A DNA stretch of 11,866 nucleotides from the NCBI GenBank assembly GCA_964547295.1, contig CAZJMH010000022.1, positions 1 to 11,866 of the forward strand, given 5' to 3'. The notes beneath the pieces are model-generated. The model searched no databases. It was not told the DNA's origin and worked only from the letters and a program-made list of their open reading frames with translations. Below, piece by piece: positions 1 to 5,708 of the stretch (within the stretch, counting starts at the first letter, position 1; the number at the start of each line of letters is the position of its first letter). Origin of the DNA: CAYSLZ01 sp964547295 (GTDB taxonomy: Bacteria; Patescibacteriota; Microgenomatia; UBA12405; JAHJSD01). Made by a program: the position numbers and the translations under genes.

Positions 1-2
1 AT

Positions 3-110
3 TTGACTGAAAACACACCAGCAGATATTCTCAAAGGAGCGAAAAAAGAACAAGCGGAAGAAGCAAAGAAAAAATTAGAAGAAGCTGGAGCACAAATAGA
101 ACTAAAATAA
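3..110 (+). CDS. rplL: Ribosomal protein L7/L12, C-terminal fragment
   Basis: The frame is open from the window edge and ends at TAA 108-110. It encodes the last 35 residues of a protein closing with KKKLEEAGAQIELK. This matches the end of the C-terminal domain of L7/L12, the stalk protein of the large ribosomal subunit that recruits translation GTPases; the family typically ends KKKLEEAGAKVELK. The preceding alanine- and lysine-rich stretch (ADILKGAKKEQAEEA) fits the helix before it. The start and N-terminal domain lie outside the window. The gene converges on the minus-strand ligase gene and their 3' ends overlap by 9 bp. A hairpin 10 bp past the stop could serve as terminator. Confidence 0.9.
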   Translation: MTENTPADILKGAKKEQAEEAKKKLEEAGAQIELK

Positions 111-1316
111 ACTGATCATCACCCAAAGCATATAAATGCCTTGGGTGGTAGTCCAGAAATAGTGATCAACGGAGAAGAGTAATAAGTAAACAGTAATAAG
201 TAATAAGTAATTTTTAAATTCTAATTTCTTCAGATATTTACAGGTCACGAGAACCACACCGCTAACACCTACTACTCCCAGTTCGGCTAAAACAAGAAGA
301 TAAACATTATGAACCGGCTGTAAAAAAGTTGCCGGCGGCAGTTTTCTGACAAACCCTCCCCACCCAACTCCCCAAAAAGGATTATCTTTAATTATTGTCA
401 GAGCATGTTTGGCTAAGTTCCATCTGCGATGGAAGCTAGTAGCTCGTAGTTGGTAGTTCGTAGCTAGTAGAAAAAGAAAAATCAAAAAAACCAATCCCAA
501 AGTCAAATTTGGGTCAGTACGTGTTAAATTAAGTTTGCGGAGGAAGAGGAAGATTGCGATCAGCCAGACGGGAAGGGAAAAAGAGAGGAGAATTAGAACC
601 AGAGACAGCCATTTTGAGGCCTTGTTAAAAGCGTCATTCTGAACCTGGGTTAGTCGAAGGTGGAAAATCCCCCTATCAAGGGATTCTTCGTGGTTTCCCT
701 CCTCAGAATGACGAGCTAAAACTAAGTAAGCCAACAACCCGAAAGCACCCATGACGTTGGCATGAGGGAAAGTTGCCATTGGAAGAACTATATTTCTACC
801 AAAAAGCAAAATCTTTTTCACTCCCCCGCTACCCGACGTAAATATCGGTTCACCCAAAAACTGCCAGCCGATAACTGTCGCCTGATTTAAAAACTGGCCA
901 AGTGCCAGAATACTTGTCCAAACCACTGCTCCAGATAACCCAAGTAAAGCCGGTTTATGCAAATCTTTATTTTTGTAAATTATCAACCCAACAAACCCGG
1001 CAACCAAAAAACGAATAAAATTTATGGTTGAGATTAAGGGAATGGGAGATAAAATTATTGAAATTAAGACTAGAGTAATAGGTAATAAGTAATCAGTAAT
1101 CAGTAATTGGAATTTAGTGGAATTTTTTTGAAAATTGAAAATTGAAAATTGAAAATTTGCAATAATTACCATCATTGCCAGGAGGTCTTGTATCCAAAGA
1201 TCGGGCATTAAGTAATCAACTAAAACCCCGTTAACTAAACTATTGGGAACTATCCAGTGTTTTGCCCATCCAACAGGTAAAAATAAGGTGAAAAGAAATA
1301 CCAAGTATTGGGGCAT
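102..1316 (-). CDS. O-antigen ligase/polymerase-like multi-spanning membrane protein (Wzy_C type)
   Basis: This 404-residue protein is dominated by hydrophobic segments (for example about 5-20, 78-113, 125-142, 187-201, 236-260, 271-285, 338-358, 368-382). Polar loops bear two stretches typical of the O-antigen ligase superfamily: FPHANVMGAFG (183-193) and NPFWGVGWGGF (312-322) followed by LQPVHNVYLL (332-341). Such proteins join or polymerise lipid-linked surface glycans at the outer face of the cytoplasmic membrane; the substrate here is unknown. The ATG lies 1 bp after the TAG of the MreD-like gene and has no Shine-Dalgarno sequence, so translational coupling is likely. The coding sequence is unusual: residues about 54-63, 71-81, 202-229, about 282-295 and about 370-382 are encoded by repeats (heptamer tracts and one palindromic element), yet the frame stays open. 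The family call is good; the specific role is not determined. Confidence 0.75.
   Translation of the reverse strand: MPQYLVFLFTLFLPVGWAKHWIVPNSLVNGVLVDYLMPDLWIQDLLAMMVIIANFQFSIFNFQKNSTKFQLLITDYLLPITLVLISIILSPIPLISTINFIRFLVAGFVGLIIYKNKDLHKPALLGLSGAVVWTSILALGQFLNQATVIGWQFLGEPIFTSGSGGVKKILLFGRNIVLPMATFPHANVMGAFGLLAYLVLARHSEEGNHEESLDRGIFHLRLTQVQNDAFNKASKWLSLVLILLSFSLPVWLIAIFLFLRKLNLTRTDPNLTLGLVFLIFLFLLATNYQLRATSFHRRWNLAKHALTIIKDNPFWGVGWGGFVRKLPPATFLQPVHNVYLLVLAELGVVGVSGVVLVTCKYLKKLEFKNYLLLITVYLLLFSVDHYFWTTTQGIYMLWVMISLF
120..147. terminator. Possible hairpin terminator after rplL (no U-tract)
   Basis: A 10-bp arm (CACCCAAAGC) faces its near-perfect complement (GCCTTGGGTG) across an 8-nt AT loop, with one A/C mismatch. 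It starts 10 nt after the rplL stop, where a terminator would sit. No T-run follows on either strand, so it is not a textbook intrinsic terminator. The same bases encode part of the C-terminus of the opposing ligase gene. Confidence 0.3.
179..213. repeat. Heptamer tandem tract, unit GTAATNA
   Basis: Five consecutive 7-nt units read GTAATAA, GTAAACA, GTAATAA, GTAATAA, GTAATTT. The tract lies inside the 3' part of the ligase gene, where it encodes a Leu/Ile/Tyr-rich membrane stretch. The same unit recurs at 1075-1109. Confidence 0.8.
432..473. repeat. Heptamer tandem tract, unit GTAGNTN
   Basis: The units read GAAGCTA, GTAGCTC, GTAGTTG, GTAGTTC, GTAGCTA, GTAGAAA at exact 7-nt spacing, strongest over 439-470. 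It is embedded in the ligase gene and read in frame as ATNYQLRATSF on the minus strand. Confidence 0.75.
632..713. repeat. 82-bp palindromic element with 11-bp terminal inverted repeats, inside the ligase gene
   Basis: The ends are perfect 11-bp inverted repeats, CGTCATTCTGA at 632-642 and TCAGAATGACG at 703-713. The interior is only partly self-complementary: GTCGAAGG near the left and TTCTTCGTGG near the right. It encodes residues 202-229 of the ligase, a charged stretch unlike the hydrophobic protein around it. It looks like a small non-autonomous palindromic repeat (REP/MITE-like). I see no convincing target-site duplication. The CGTCATTCTGA end is familiar to me from dispersed repeats in other bacteria, but that is memory, not a search. 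Confidence 0.7.
1075..1109. repeat. Heptamer tandem tract, unit GTAATNA
   Basis: Five 7-nt units read GTAATAG, GTAATAA, GTAATCA, GTAATCA, GTAATTG. It lies in the ligase gene and encodes LLITDYLLPIT. It is the second copy of the family seen at 179-213, in the same orientation and gene. Confidence 0.8.
1130..1157. repeat. Four perfect tandem copies of heptamer GAAAATT
   Basis: Four identical 7-bp copies run without interruption. They lie in the 5' quarter of the ligase gene and encode the region FQFSIFNFQ (about residues 55-63). Because 7 is not a multiple of 3, gain or loss of one copy would shift the frame. Confidence 0.85.
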
Positions 1317-1317
1317 G

Positions 1318-1608
1318 CTAAAATCGACTGACTTTCATTTTATAACTTTCTCTAAAACCAAGTATGTTTTTTAAGTACTTGGTTATTAAGCCAACGGCAA
1401 TTAAAATCAAGGCTGTTTTTCCTAAGGGATTCAGGTAAAAAATATCAGTTAATAAACCAACTACTAAAAAAAGCCACCAAGGCTCATCAATTATCCAACC
1501 AATAATCAATGCCCAAATAATTGTCAAACCCAAAAATAAAAAAAAGCTCTGAATAATTACTAAGAATATACCAACAAATAAAAGGCCAATTTTTTTCCAG
1601 TCAACCAT
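1318..1608 (-). CDS. Small integral membrane protein, possibly MreD-like
   Basis: The 96-residue protein is almost entirely hydrophobic, with about three to four membrane segments (about 8-25, 26-40, 43-58, 62-80) and a basic C-terminal tail. The stretch GLLTDIFYLNPLGKTAL (51-67) resembles the G-LLLD-L-PLG--AL signature of MreD, the membrane partner of MreB and MreC in rod-shape cell-wall synthesis. It is shorter than typical MreD (about 160 residues), so this is a tentative call; another small membrane family is possible. It lies 7 bp after yraN and 1 bp before the ligase. A consensus extended -10 (TGGTATAAT) ends 6 nt before its ATG and there is no Shine-Dalgarno sequence, so it may also have its own leaderless transcript. 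An MreB gene lies about 5.6 kb away on the same strand. Confidence 0.5.
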   Translation of the reverse strand: MVDWKKIGLLFVGIFLVIIQSFFLFLGLTIIWALIIGWIIDEPWWLFLVVGLLTDIFYLNPLGKTALILIAVGLITKYLKNILGFRESYKMKVSRF

Positions 1609-1614
1609 GGGTTT

Positions 1615-1623
1615 ATTATACCA
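1615..1623 (-). promoter_or_regulatory. Extended -10 promoter element TGGTATAAT before the MreD-like gene
   Basis: On the minus strand TG at 1623-1622, one spacer base, and consensus TATAAT at 1620-1615 precede the ATG at 1608 by 6 nt, which would place the transcription start on the A of ATG. It overlaps the yraN stop codon. No good -35 hexamer is visible, which extended -10 promoters can tolerate. Confidence 0.45.
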
Positions 1624-2002
1624 ACCAATGCTGTGTCATGTTCTGATAGTGCCGAAGATCATCTATTTCTAAATTACTGTTTAGATCAATACAAACAACA
1701 TCAATTCGTAAATTTTTATATTCCGGGTTTTCATCAACAAGATATACTTGGGCCATTTTTTGAACTTTATAAATTTTTTTATGGTCAATCCCCCACTCGG
1801 GCCTGCTTCGACGCAAGGCGGGTTGGCCAAAACCCAAACGAGTTTTGACCTCAACAAAGACCAAAACGCCTTTTTTATTAACAATTAAATCAATTTCTCC
1901 AAAACGAGTAGAAAAGTTACGTTCAATAACTCGGTAGCCGTTTTTTCTAAAATATTTAGCGGCTAAATTTTCACCCGTTTTCCCGACTTGATTTTTTTTC
2001 AC
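1616..2002 (-). CDS. yraN: YraN/UPF0102 family nuclease-fold protein
   Basis: The 128-residue protein matches the UPF0102 (YraN) family, with a restriction-endonuclease-like fold. It has an N-terminal G-K-GE-AA-YL helix (GKTGENLAAKYF, 8-18), GEIDLI (35-40) and VFVEVKTR (48-55), which supply the expected metal-site residues Glu36, Asp38, Glu51 and Lys53. The biochemical role of the family is poorly defined; linkage with dprA and comM, as here, suggests DNA processing. I chose GTG at 2002 because AAAGGG (2015-2010) lies 7 nt upstream and overlaps the comM stop; the frame extends to a TTG at 2041 without such support. Residues 62-68 (ALRRSRP) come from a palindromic core at 1801-1819 and look like an insertion where relatives have a short Gly-Pro-Glu turn. 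Confidence 0.85.
   Translation of the reverse strand: MKKNQVGKTGENLAAKYFRKNGYRVIERNFSTRFGEIDLIVNKKGVLVFVEVKTRLGFGQPALRRSRPEWGIDHKKIYKVQKMAQVYLVDENPEYKNLRIDVVCIDLNSNLEIDDLRHYQNMTQHWLV
1801..1819. repeat. Small palindromic repeat core inside yraN
   Basis: GCCTGC and GCAAGGC form a short imperfect hairpin around TTCGAC. Almost the same string, CCTGCTTCG followed by GCAAGGCG, occurs in the glycosyltransferase gene at 5993-6011. In yraN it encodes residues 62-68, at a loop just after the catalytic VEVKTR motif. The full extent of the element is unclear. Confidence 0.5.
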
Positions 2003-2006
2003 TAGT

Positions 2007-3533
2007 TCACCCTTTAACTCTATACTGCAAAGCTTCAGCAATATGGGCGGAGGTTATTTTTTCCTCACCGTTAAGGTCGGCAATAGTCCGAGCAATCTTA
2101 ATTAATCGAAAATAAGCTCGAGCGGAAAGTTGAAACTGGTCAATTGCCTGTTTAAGTAATAAATCACTTTGATTATCTAATTGACAAAAATTACGCAATT
2201 GCTTGTTCTTCATTTCAGAATTAGTATGAATTGGCAGACCTTTAAATCTCTTTGCTTGTATTTGTCGAGCTGCAGTTACCCTTTTTCTAATCTCTGTCGA
2301 CTTTTCTAAAAAGCTAGTTGCATTTTTGCCAATAGTTAATTTCTTAACTTTAACCGGCGGCACCTGGATGTGTAAATCAATCCGGTCCATTAATGGACCG
2401 GATAATTTTTTTCGATACTTAAAAATACTTCCGGCAGTGCAAGTGCATTCCCGTTCCGGATGAGTGGAGTAACCGCACGGACATGGGTTTGCTGCCGCAA
2501 CCAAAATAAATTGACTTGGATAGTCAGCATGACCAGCTGCCCGTGATATGGTAATTTTGCCGTCTTCTAACGGCTGACGCAATGATTCCAAAATTGATCG
2601 GCCAAATTCAGGCACTTCATCTAAAAATAATACCCCTCGATGGGCCAATGAAATTTCTCCAGGCAAAGGTGTTGTCCCACCGCCAATTAAACCAACTTTA
2701 GAAACATTGTGATGGGGAGACCGAAATGGCCGAGTTGTAACTAAAGAGCCGCCAGGAGGAATTAGGCCAGAAACAGAATATATCTTGGTTACTTCTAGAG
2801 ATTCTTCCCTGTTTAATTCAGGCAATATACCAGGGAGTGCTTGAGCAAGCATTGTTTTTCCTGCTCCGGGTGGGCCAACTAAAAATATATTGTGGCCGCC
2901 GGCAGCAGCAATTTCCATTGCTCTTTTAGCTTGTTCTTGACCCAAAATGTCGCCAAAATCAAATTGACTTTTATCTAAAGACTGATTATTTTCTGAAATA
3001 ATATTTTTTCTTATCGAAATTGTTGTCTGGCCGGATAAATGGAGATATAAATCAGTAAGGTTTTTTACCGGATAAACCTTAATTTTTCCAATCACAGCCG
3101 CTTCATTAGCTGAATCGGCAGGAACAAAAATCTTTTTAAACCCTTGGTCAGCCCCCCAAAGGGCAGCCAAAAAAGACCCTTTAGTATGTCGCAAATCACC
3201 ATTTAAAGATAATTCACCATAAAAAATTGATTTTTGGGGCAGTTGACAGCCGGTAATCAACGACATTATCCCTACTGCAATAGGCAAATCATAACATGAA
3301 CCTTCTTTAGGAATATCTGCCGGCGCCAAGTTAATCGTCACCCGTTTCTGCGGGAACTGAATACTGGAATTAGTTAAGGCGGTTTTAACTCTTTCCCTAG
3401 CTTCTTTTACTGCTTTATTGGGCAAACCAACAATACTAAAGGCAGGGAAACTCCGAGTATCAATATTTATTTCAACACCAACTCCAACAGTTTCCAATCC
3501 TAAACTAGCAATTGACTGAACCTCAGACAACAT
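2007..3533 (-). CDS. comM: ComM-type Mg chelatase-like AAA+ helicase
   Basis: The 508-residue protein is a full-length member of the ComM/YifB family. ComM is a hexameric AAA+ motor promoting branch migration of incoming DNA during natural transformation. Domains in order: an N-terminal Lon-like/ChlI domain (about 1-170) with FSIVGLPNKAVKEARERVK and YDLPIAVG; the AAA+ core with Walker A GPPGAGKT (220-227), Walker B VLFLDE (301-306), a four-cysteine cluster (Cys351, 353, 363, 365) and SGPLMDRIDL with Arg384; and a C-terminal helical domain (about 430-508). The start is ATG at 3533, with a strong AAAGGAG (3546-3540) 6 nt upstream; the frame continues to a TTG at 3560 that I reject. It overlaps dprA by 11 bp and ends in TGA at the yraN ribosome-binding site, so the three are translationally linked. 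Confidence 0.95.
   Translation of the reverse strand: MLSEVQSIASLGLETVGVGVEINIDTRSFPAFSIVGLPNKAVKEARERVKTALTNSSIQFPQKRVTINLAPADIPKEGSCYDLPIAVGIMSLITGCQLPQKSIFYGELSLNGDLRHTKGSFLAALWGADQGFKKIFVPADSANEAAVIGKIKVYPVKNLTDLYLHLSGQTTISIRKNIISENNQSLDKSQFDFGDILGQEQAKRAMEIAAAGGHNIFLVGPPGAGKTMLAQALPGILPELNREESLEVTKIYSVSGLIPPGGSLVTTRPFRSPHHNVSKVGLIGGGTTPLPGEISLAHRGVLFLDEVPEFGRSILESLRQPLEDGKITISRAAGHADYPSQFILVAAANPCPCGYSTHPERECTCTAGSIFKYRKKLSGPLMDRIDLHIQVPPVKVKKLTIGKNATSFLEKSTEIRKRVTAARQIQAKRFKGLPIHTNSEMKNKQLRNFCQLDNQSDLLLKQAIDQFQLSARAYFRLIKIARTIADLNGEEKITSAHIAEALQYRVKG
2380..2403. repeat. 24-bp perfect palindrome inside comM
   Basis: The half-site ATCCGGTCCATT at 2380-2391 is followed directly by its exact reverse complement at 2392-2403, with no spacer. 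It encodes the conserved SGPLMDRI motif of ComM. Confidence 0.9.
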
Positions 3534-4392
3534 AATATTCTCCTTTGGTGTTTTGGCCAACCAGATTTTTTAAAGCCAGCATCGACAATATCTGGCCAAT
3601 TTCACTGATTGGCTTGTCTAAAGACCGAGAAATTTGATCTGCGGACATATTCTGTTTATGCAATTCAGCAATCAGTTCTTTCTCTGCTAATGACAACCCT
3701 GATTTATTTGTATTTCTATTTTTACTCATATTTACAGCATTTATGCCGAGGACTGACAATACATCTTTTGGATTGCTAACTAATGTTGCCCCTCTTTTTA
3801 TCAACTCTGATGTCCCTTCTGTCACTGATGAGGTCACTGGACCGGGAATTGCTAAGACTTCACGACCCTGATCAAAAGCAAAATCGGCAGTAATTAAAGA
3901 ACCGCTTTTTTGAGGCGCTTCAACAACCAAAACTGCTGATGATAAACCAGATATGATTCGGTTCCGCTTGACAAACGTCCACCGAAAAGCAGGATGATCA
4001 TCGGGTAATTCAGAAACCATTAATCCCCCACTGGAAATTATTTCACTCTTTAATTCAGCATGATGAAGCGGTCTAATGATTTCGATCCCACAACCCAAGA
4101 CAGCAATTGTCTTGCCGCCTACAGCCAAACAAGCACGATGGGCAGCAGCATCAACTCCATACATAAACCCGGAAACAATAGTTACTCCACTTTGGGAAAT
4201 AGGACGAATAAACTTATCAACAACTTCCTTGCCGTAATCCGTCATCTGTCTCGTTCCAACAACTCCTAAACAATTTTTAAAAATTGATAAGTCTAAATCG
4301 CCATCATAAAAAAGCTTCTCCGGCGGTTTTTTAATACCGGCAAGGCGTTGTGGGTAATCTTTGTGTCCAAGTTTTAAAAAGTTAGAAGCCAT
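3523..4392 (-). CDS. dprA: DNA-processing protein DprA (Smf)
   Basis: DprA binds incoming single-stranded DNA in transformation and loads RecA. The 289-residue protein has the Rossmann-fold core with GVVGTRQ (43-49), SGFMYGVDAAAHR (74-86), VLGCGIEIIRP (98-108), FRWTFVKRNRIISGLS (136-151) and EAPQKSGSLITADFA (158-172), then a C-terminal winged-helix (DML1-like) domain at about 230-289. The usual N-terminal SAM/helix-hairpin domain is absent; the protein starts directly at the core, as in short DprA forms. The family motif SG-ARGID reads SGFMYGVD here. The start ATG 4392 has no Shine-Dalgarno sequence; an extended -10 (TGGTATTAT) ends 8 nt upstream. It is the first gene of the dprA-comM-yraN cluster. 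Confidence 0.95.
   Translation of the reverse strand: MASNFLKLGHKDYPQRLAGIKKPPEKLFYDGDLDLSIFKNCLGVVGTRQMTDYGKEVVDKFIRPISQSGVTIVSGFMYGVDAAAHRACLAVGGKTIAVLGCGIEIIRPLHHAELKSEIISSGGLMVSELPDDHPAFRWTFVKRNRIISGLSSAVLVVEAPQKSGSLITADFAFDQGREVLAIPGPVTSSVTEGTSELIKRGATLVSNPKDVLSVLGINAVNMSKNRNTNKSGLSLAEKELIAELHKQNMSADQISRSLDKPISEIGQILSMLALKNLVGQNTKGEYYVV
3540..3546 (-). promoter_or_regulatory. Strong Shine-Dalgarno of comM
   Basis: AAAGGAG on the minus strand lies 6 nt before ATG 3533 and inside the 3' end of dprA. It fixes the comM start and shows that operon-internal genes here use a Shine-Dalgarno sequence, unlike several first genes. Confidence 0.8.
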
Positions 4393-4400
4393 CTAAGAAA

Positions 4401-4409
4401 ATAATACCA
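4401..4409 (-). promoter_or_regulatory. Extended -10 promoter of dprA
   Basis: On the minus strand TG (4409-4408), G and TATTAT (4406-4401) precede the dprA ATG by 8 nt, giving a predicted leader of about 2 nt or none. No -35 hexamer is recognisable. Confidence 0.5.
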
Positions 4410-4415
4410 CAGTTT

Positions 4416-4457
4416 AAAGCTTTTAGCTTCTAGCATTAGGCATTAGGCATTCAGCCT
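4416..4457. repeat. Degenerate heptamer tandem tract in the dprA/dehydrogenase intergenic region
   Basis: The units read AAAGCTT, TTAGCTT, CTAGCAT, TAGGCAT, TAGGCAT, TCAGCCT at exact 7-nt spacing. This is the only heptamer tract in the window outside a gene. It lies between the two divergent -10 elements and occupies the positions where their -35 regions would be. Confidence 0.65.
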
Positions 4458-4469
4458 TTTACCCTTTTA

Positions 4470-4478
4470 TGCTATTAT
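4470..4478 (+). promoter_or_regulatory. Extended -10 promoter of the 2-hydroxyacid dehydrogenase
   Basis: TG (4470-4471), C and TATTAT (4473-4478) end 9 nt before ATG 4488. The predicted transcript would carry about 3 nt of leader, too short for a working Shine-Dalgarno interaction. Confidence 0.5.
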
Positions 4479-4487
4479 TTAATTAGG

Positions 4488-5468
4488 ATGTCAAAAATTG
4501 CTTTTTTTGAAGTTCATCAAAGAGAAAAAAATTTAATTGCTAAACCAGCAGAAAAATTAAAAGCTGATGTTTACAGGGAAGAAATTGAGGAGATTTTAGA
4601 AAAGGCAAAAGAATATCAAATAATCTCCCCTTTTGTTTATTCTGATTTATCCAAAAAAATCCTCAAGCACCTACCTAATCTTAAAATGATTGCTACTCGG
4701 TCAACCGGCACCGACCACATTGACTTAAATTATTGCCAGGAAAATGATATTGAAGTAGCCAATGTTGATGATTATGGTAAAAACACAATTGCAGAACACA
4801 CCTTTGCTCTTATTCTTGCTTTATCGCGCCGAATACCAGAATGTCTAGACCGAGTTCGTCAGGGAGGATTTTCTTCAATCGGATTAACCGGTTTTGACTT
4901 AAGAGGCAAAACAATTGGCGTAATCGGCGTTGGCAATATCGGTCAATACGTGGTTAAAATTGCCAACGGATTCGAAATGAATGTCCTAGGAGTTGCTCGA
5001 ACTCCAGACAAAGATTTAGCTAAAAAACTTAATTTTAAATATCTTGCTTACGAAGAAGTTTTAAAACAATCTGATATTGTCACTTTTCATCTTCCTTTAA
5101 CCAAATCGACTTATCACATGCTTGATCGGGAAAAAATAAAGTTAATGAAGGATGGAAGCTTATTAATAAACACCAGCCGCGGCCCAGTAGTTGATTCAGA
5201 AGCAATTCTCTGGGGAATAGAACAAGGCAAATTAGCAGGAGTAGGCTTAGATGTGCTAGAGGAAGAAGAATATCTTGATAATTCCAGAAAACTTTTTGAA
5301 CCGTATCAGTCAAAAGAAGGTTTAAAAAAATTAGTTGCCGCCCATCTGCTTCGTGAAAAAACTAACGTCATTATTACCCCTCATAATGCTTTTAACACTT
5401 TTGAAGCTTTAGGAAGAATAGTCAAAACTACAGTAGAAAATATTGAAAAGTTCATGGAAAAAAAATAA
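4488..5468 (+). CDS. D-isomer-specific 2-hydroxyacid dehydrogenase (D-lactate dehydrogenase-like)
   Basis: The 326-residue protein is a complete member of the family that reversibly reduces 2-oxoacids to D-2-hydroxyacids with NAD(P)H. It has the substrate-domain motif RSTGTDHIDL (71-80), NTIAEHTFAL (99-108), the nucleotide-binding GVGNIG (147-152), NTSRGPVVD with catalytic Arg231, DVLEEEE with Glu259/260, and ITPHNAF with His299. The catalytic Arg-Glu-His triad is intact. The residue after the second Rossmann strand, usually Asp for NAD, is Ala170 followed by Arg171 (GVARTP), which suggests NADP(H) use. In a fermentative reduced genome it could regenerate oxidised cofactor by making D-lactate; substrate cannot be fixed from sequence. 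It starts at ATG 4488 and converges on the HTH gene with 1 bp between stops. Confidence 0.9.
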   Translation: MSKIAFFEVHQREKNLIAKPAEKLKADVYREEIEEILEKAKEYQIISPFVYSDLSKKILKHLPNLKMIATRSTGTDHIDLNYCQENDIEVANVDDYGKNTIAEHTFALILALSRRIPECLDRVRQGGFSSIGLTGFDLRGKTIGVIGVGNIGQYVVKIANGFEMNVLGVARTPDKDLAKKLNFKYLAYEEVLKQSDIVTFHLPLTKSTYHMLDREKIKLMKDGSLLINTSRGPVVDSEAILWGIEQGKLAGVGLDVLEEEEYLDNSRKLFEPYQSKEGLKKLVAAHLLREKTNVIITPHNAFNTFEALGRIVKTTVENIEKFMEKK

Positions 5469-5469
5469 A

Positions 5470-5700
5470 TTATTTTTCCGGGTCAATACCGAGAAACCGA
5501 AGGATTACTTCACGTCTGTAGCGCCGGTCGCCACGCTCATTTATCCGAATTGCTGGTAATTTGCCCTTTTTGCCCCACCGTTTTAAAGTAATTACTGACA
5601 CGCGCAAAATTTTGGCAACCTCTTTTGGAGTAAGCAACGCTGGTAAATTTTCCAAGTCTACCTGCTCAATTGGTTTTTTATTTTTTGTTTTTTCACTCAT
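5470..5700 (-). CDS. Small excisionase/MerR-type helix-turn-helix DNA-binding protein
   Basis: The 76-residue protein has a polar N-terminal tail (1-20) and one HTH_17-like winged domain: LLTPKEVAKILRVSVITLKR (22-41), then WGKKGKLPAIRI and RRYRREVILRFLG. This is the layout of excisionase-family and BldC-like proteins, which bind DNA as small architectural or regulatory factors. The target is unknown, and no phage or integrase gene is nearby, so a chromosomal regulator is more likely than an excisionase. I chose ATG 5700: TATTAT ends 8 nt upstream, with TTGAAT 18 bp further. An upstream TTG at 5730 in the same frame overlaps that promoter. It is stand-alone and convergent with the dehydrogenase. 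Confidence 0.8.
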   Translation of the reverse strand: MSEKTKNKKPIEQVDLENLPALLTPKEVAKILRVSVITLKRWGKKGKLPAIRINERGDRRYRREVILRFLGIDPEK

Positions 5701-5708
5701 ATCTATCA

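Noticed and set aside
179..473. CRISPR array suggested by repeated short motifs
   Set aside because: The units are 7 nt and contiguous, with no spacers and no cas genes.
2007..2009. Recoding of TGA as glycine, known from some candidate-phylum lineages
   Set aside because: TGA ends comM exactly at the expected C-terminus next to the yraN ribosome-binding site, and the other conserved genes contain no in-frame TGA.
2003..2041. Upstream TTG start extending yraN by 13 residues
   Set aside because: TTG has no ribosome-binding site and the extra residues are not family-like; GTG 2002 has AAAGGG at 7 nt.
3534..3560. Upstream TTG start extending comM by 9 residues
   Set aside because: The extension reads through the strong AAAGGAG; ATG 3533 fits the family N-terminus.
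5470..5700. Phage excisionase implying a prophage
   Set aside because: No integrase, attachment repeats or phage genes flank it; the fold is common in chromosomal regulators.
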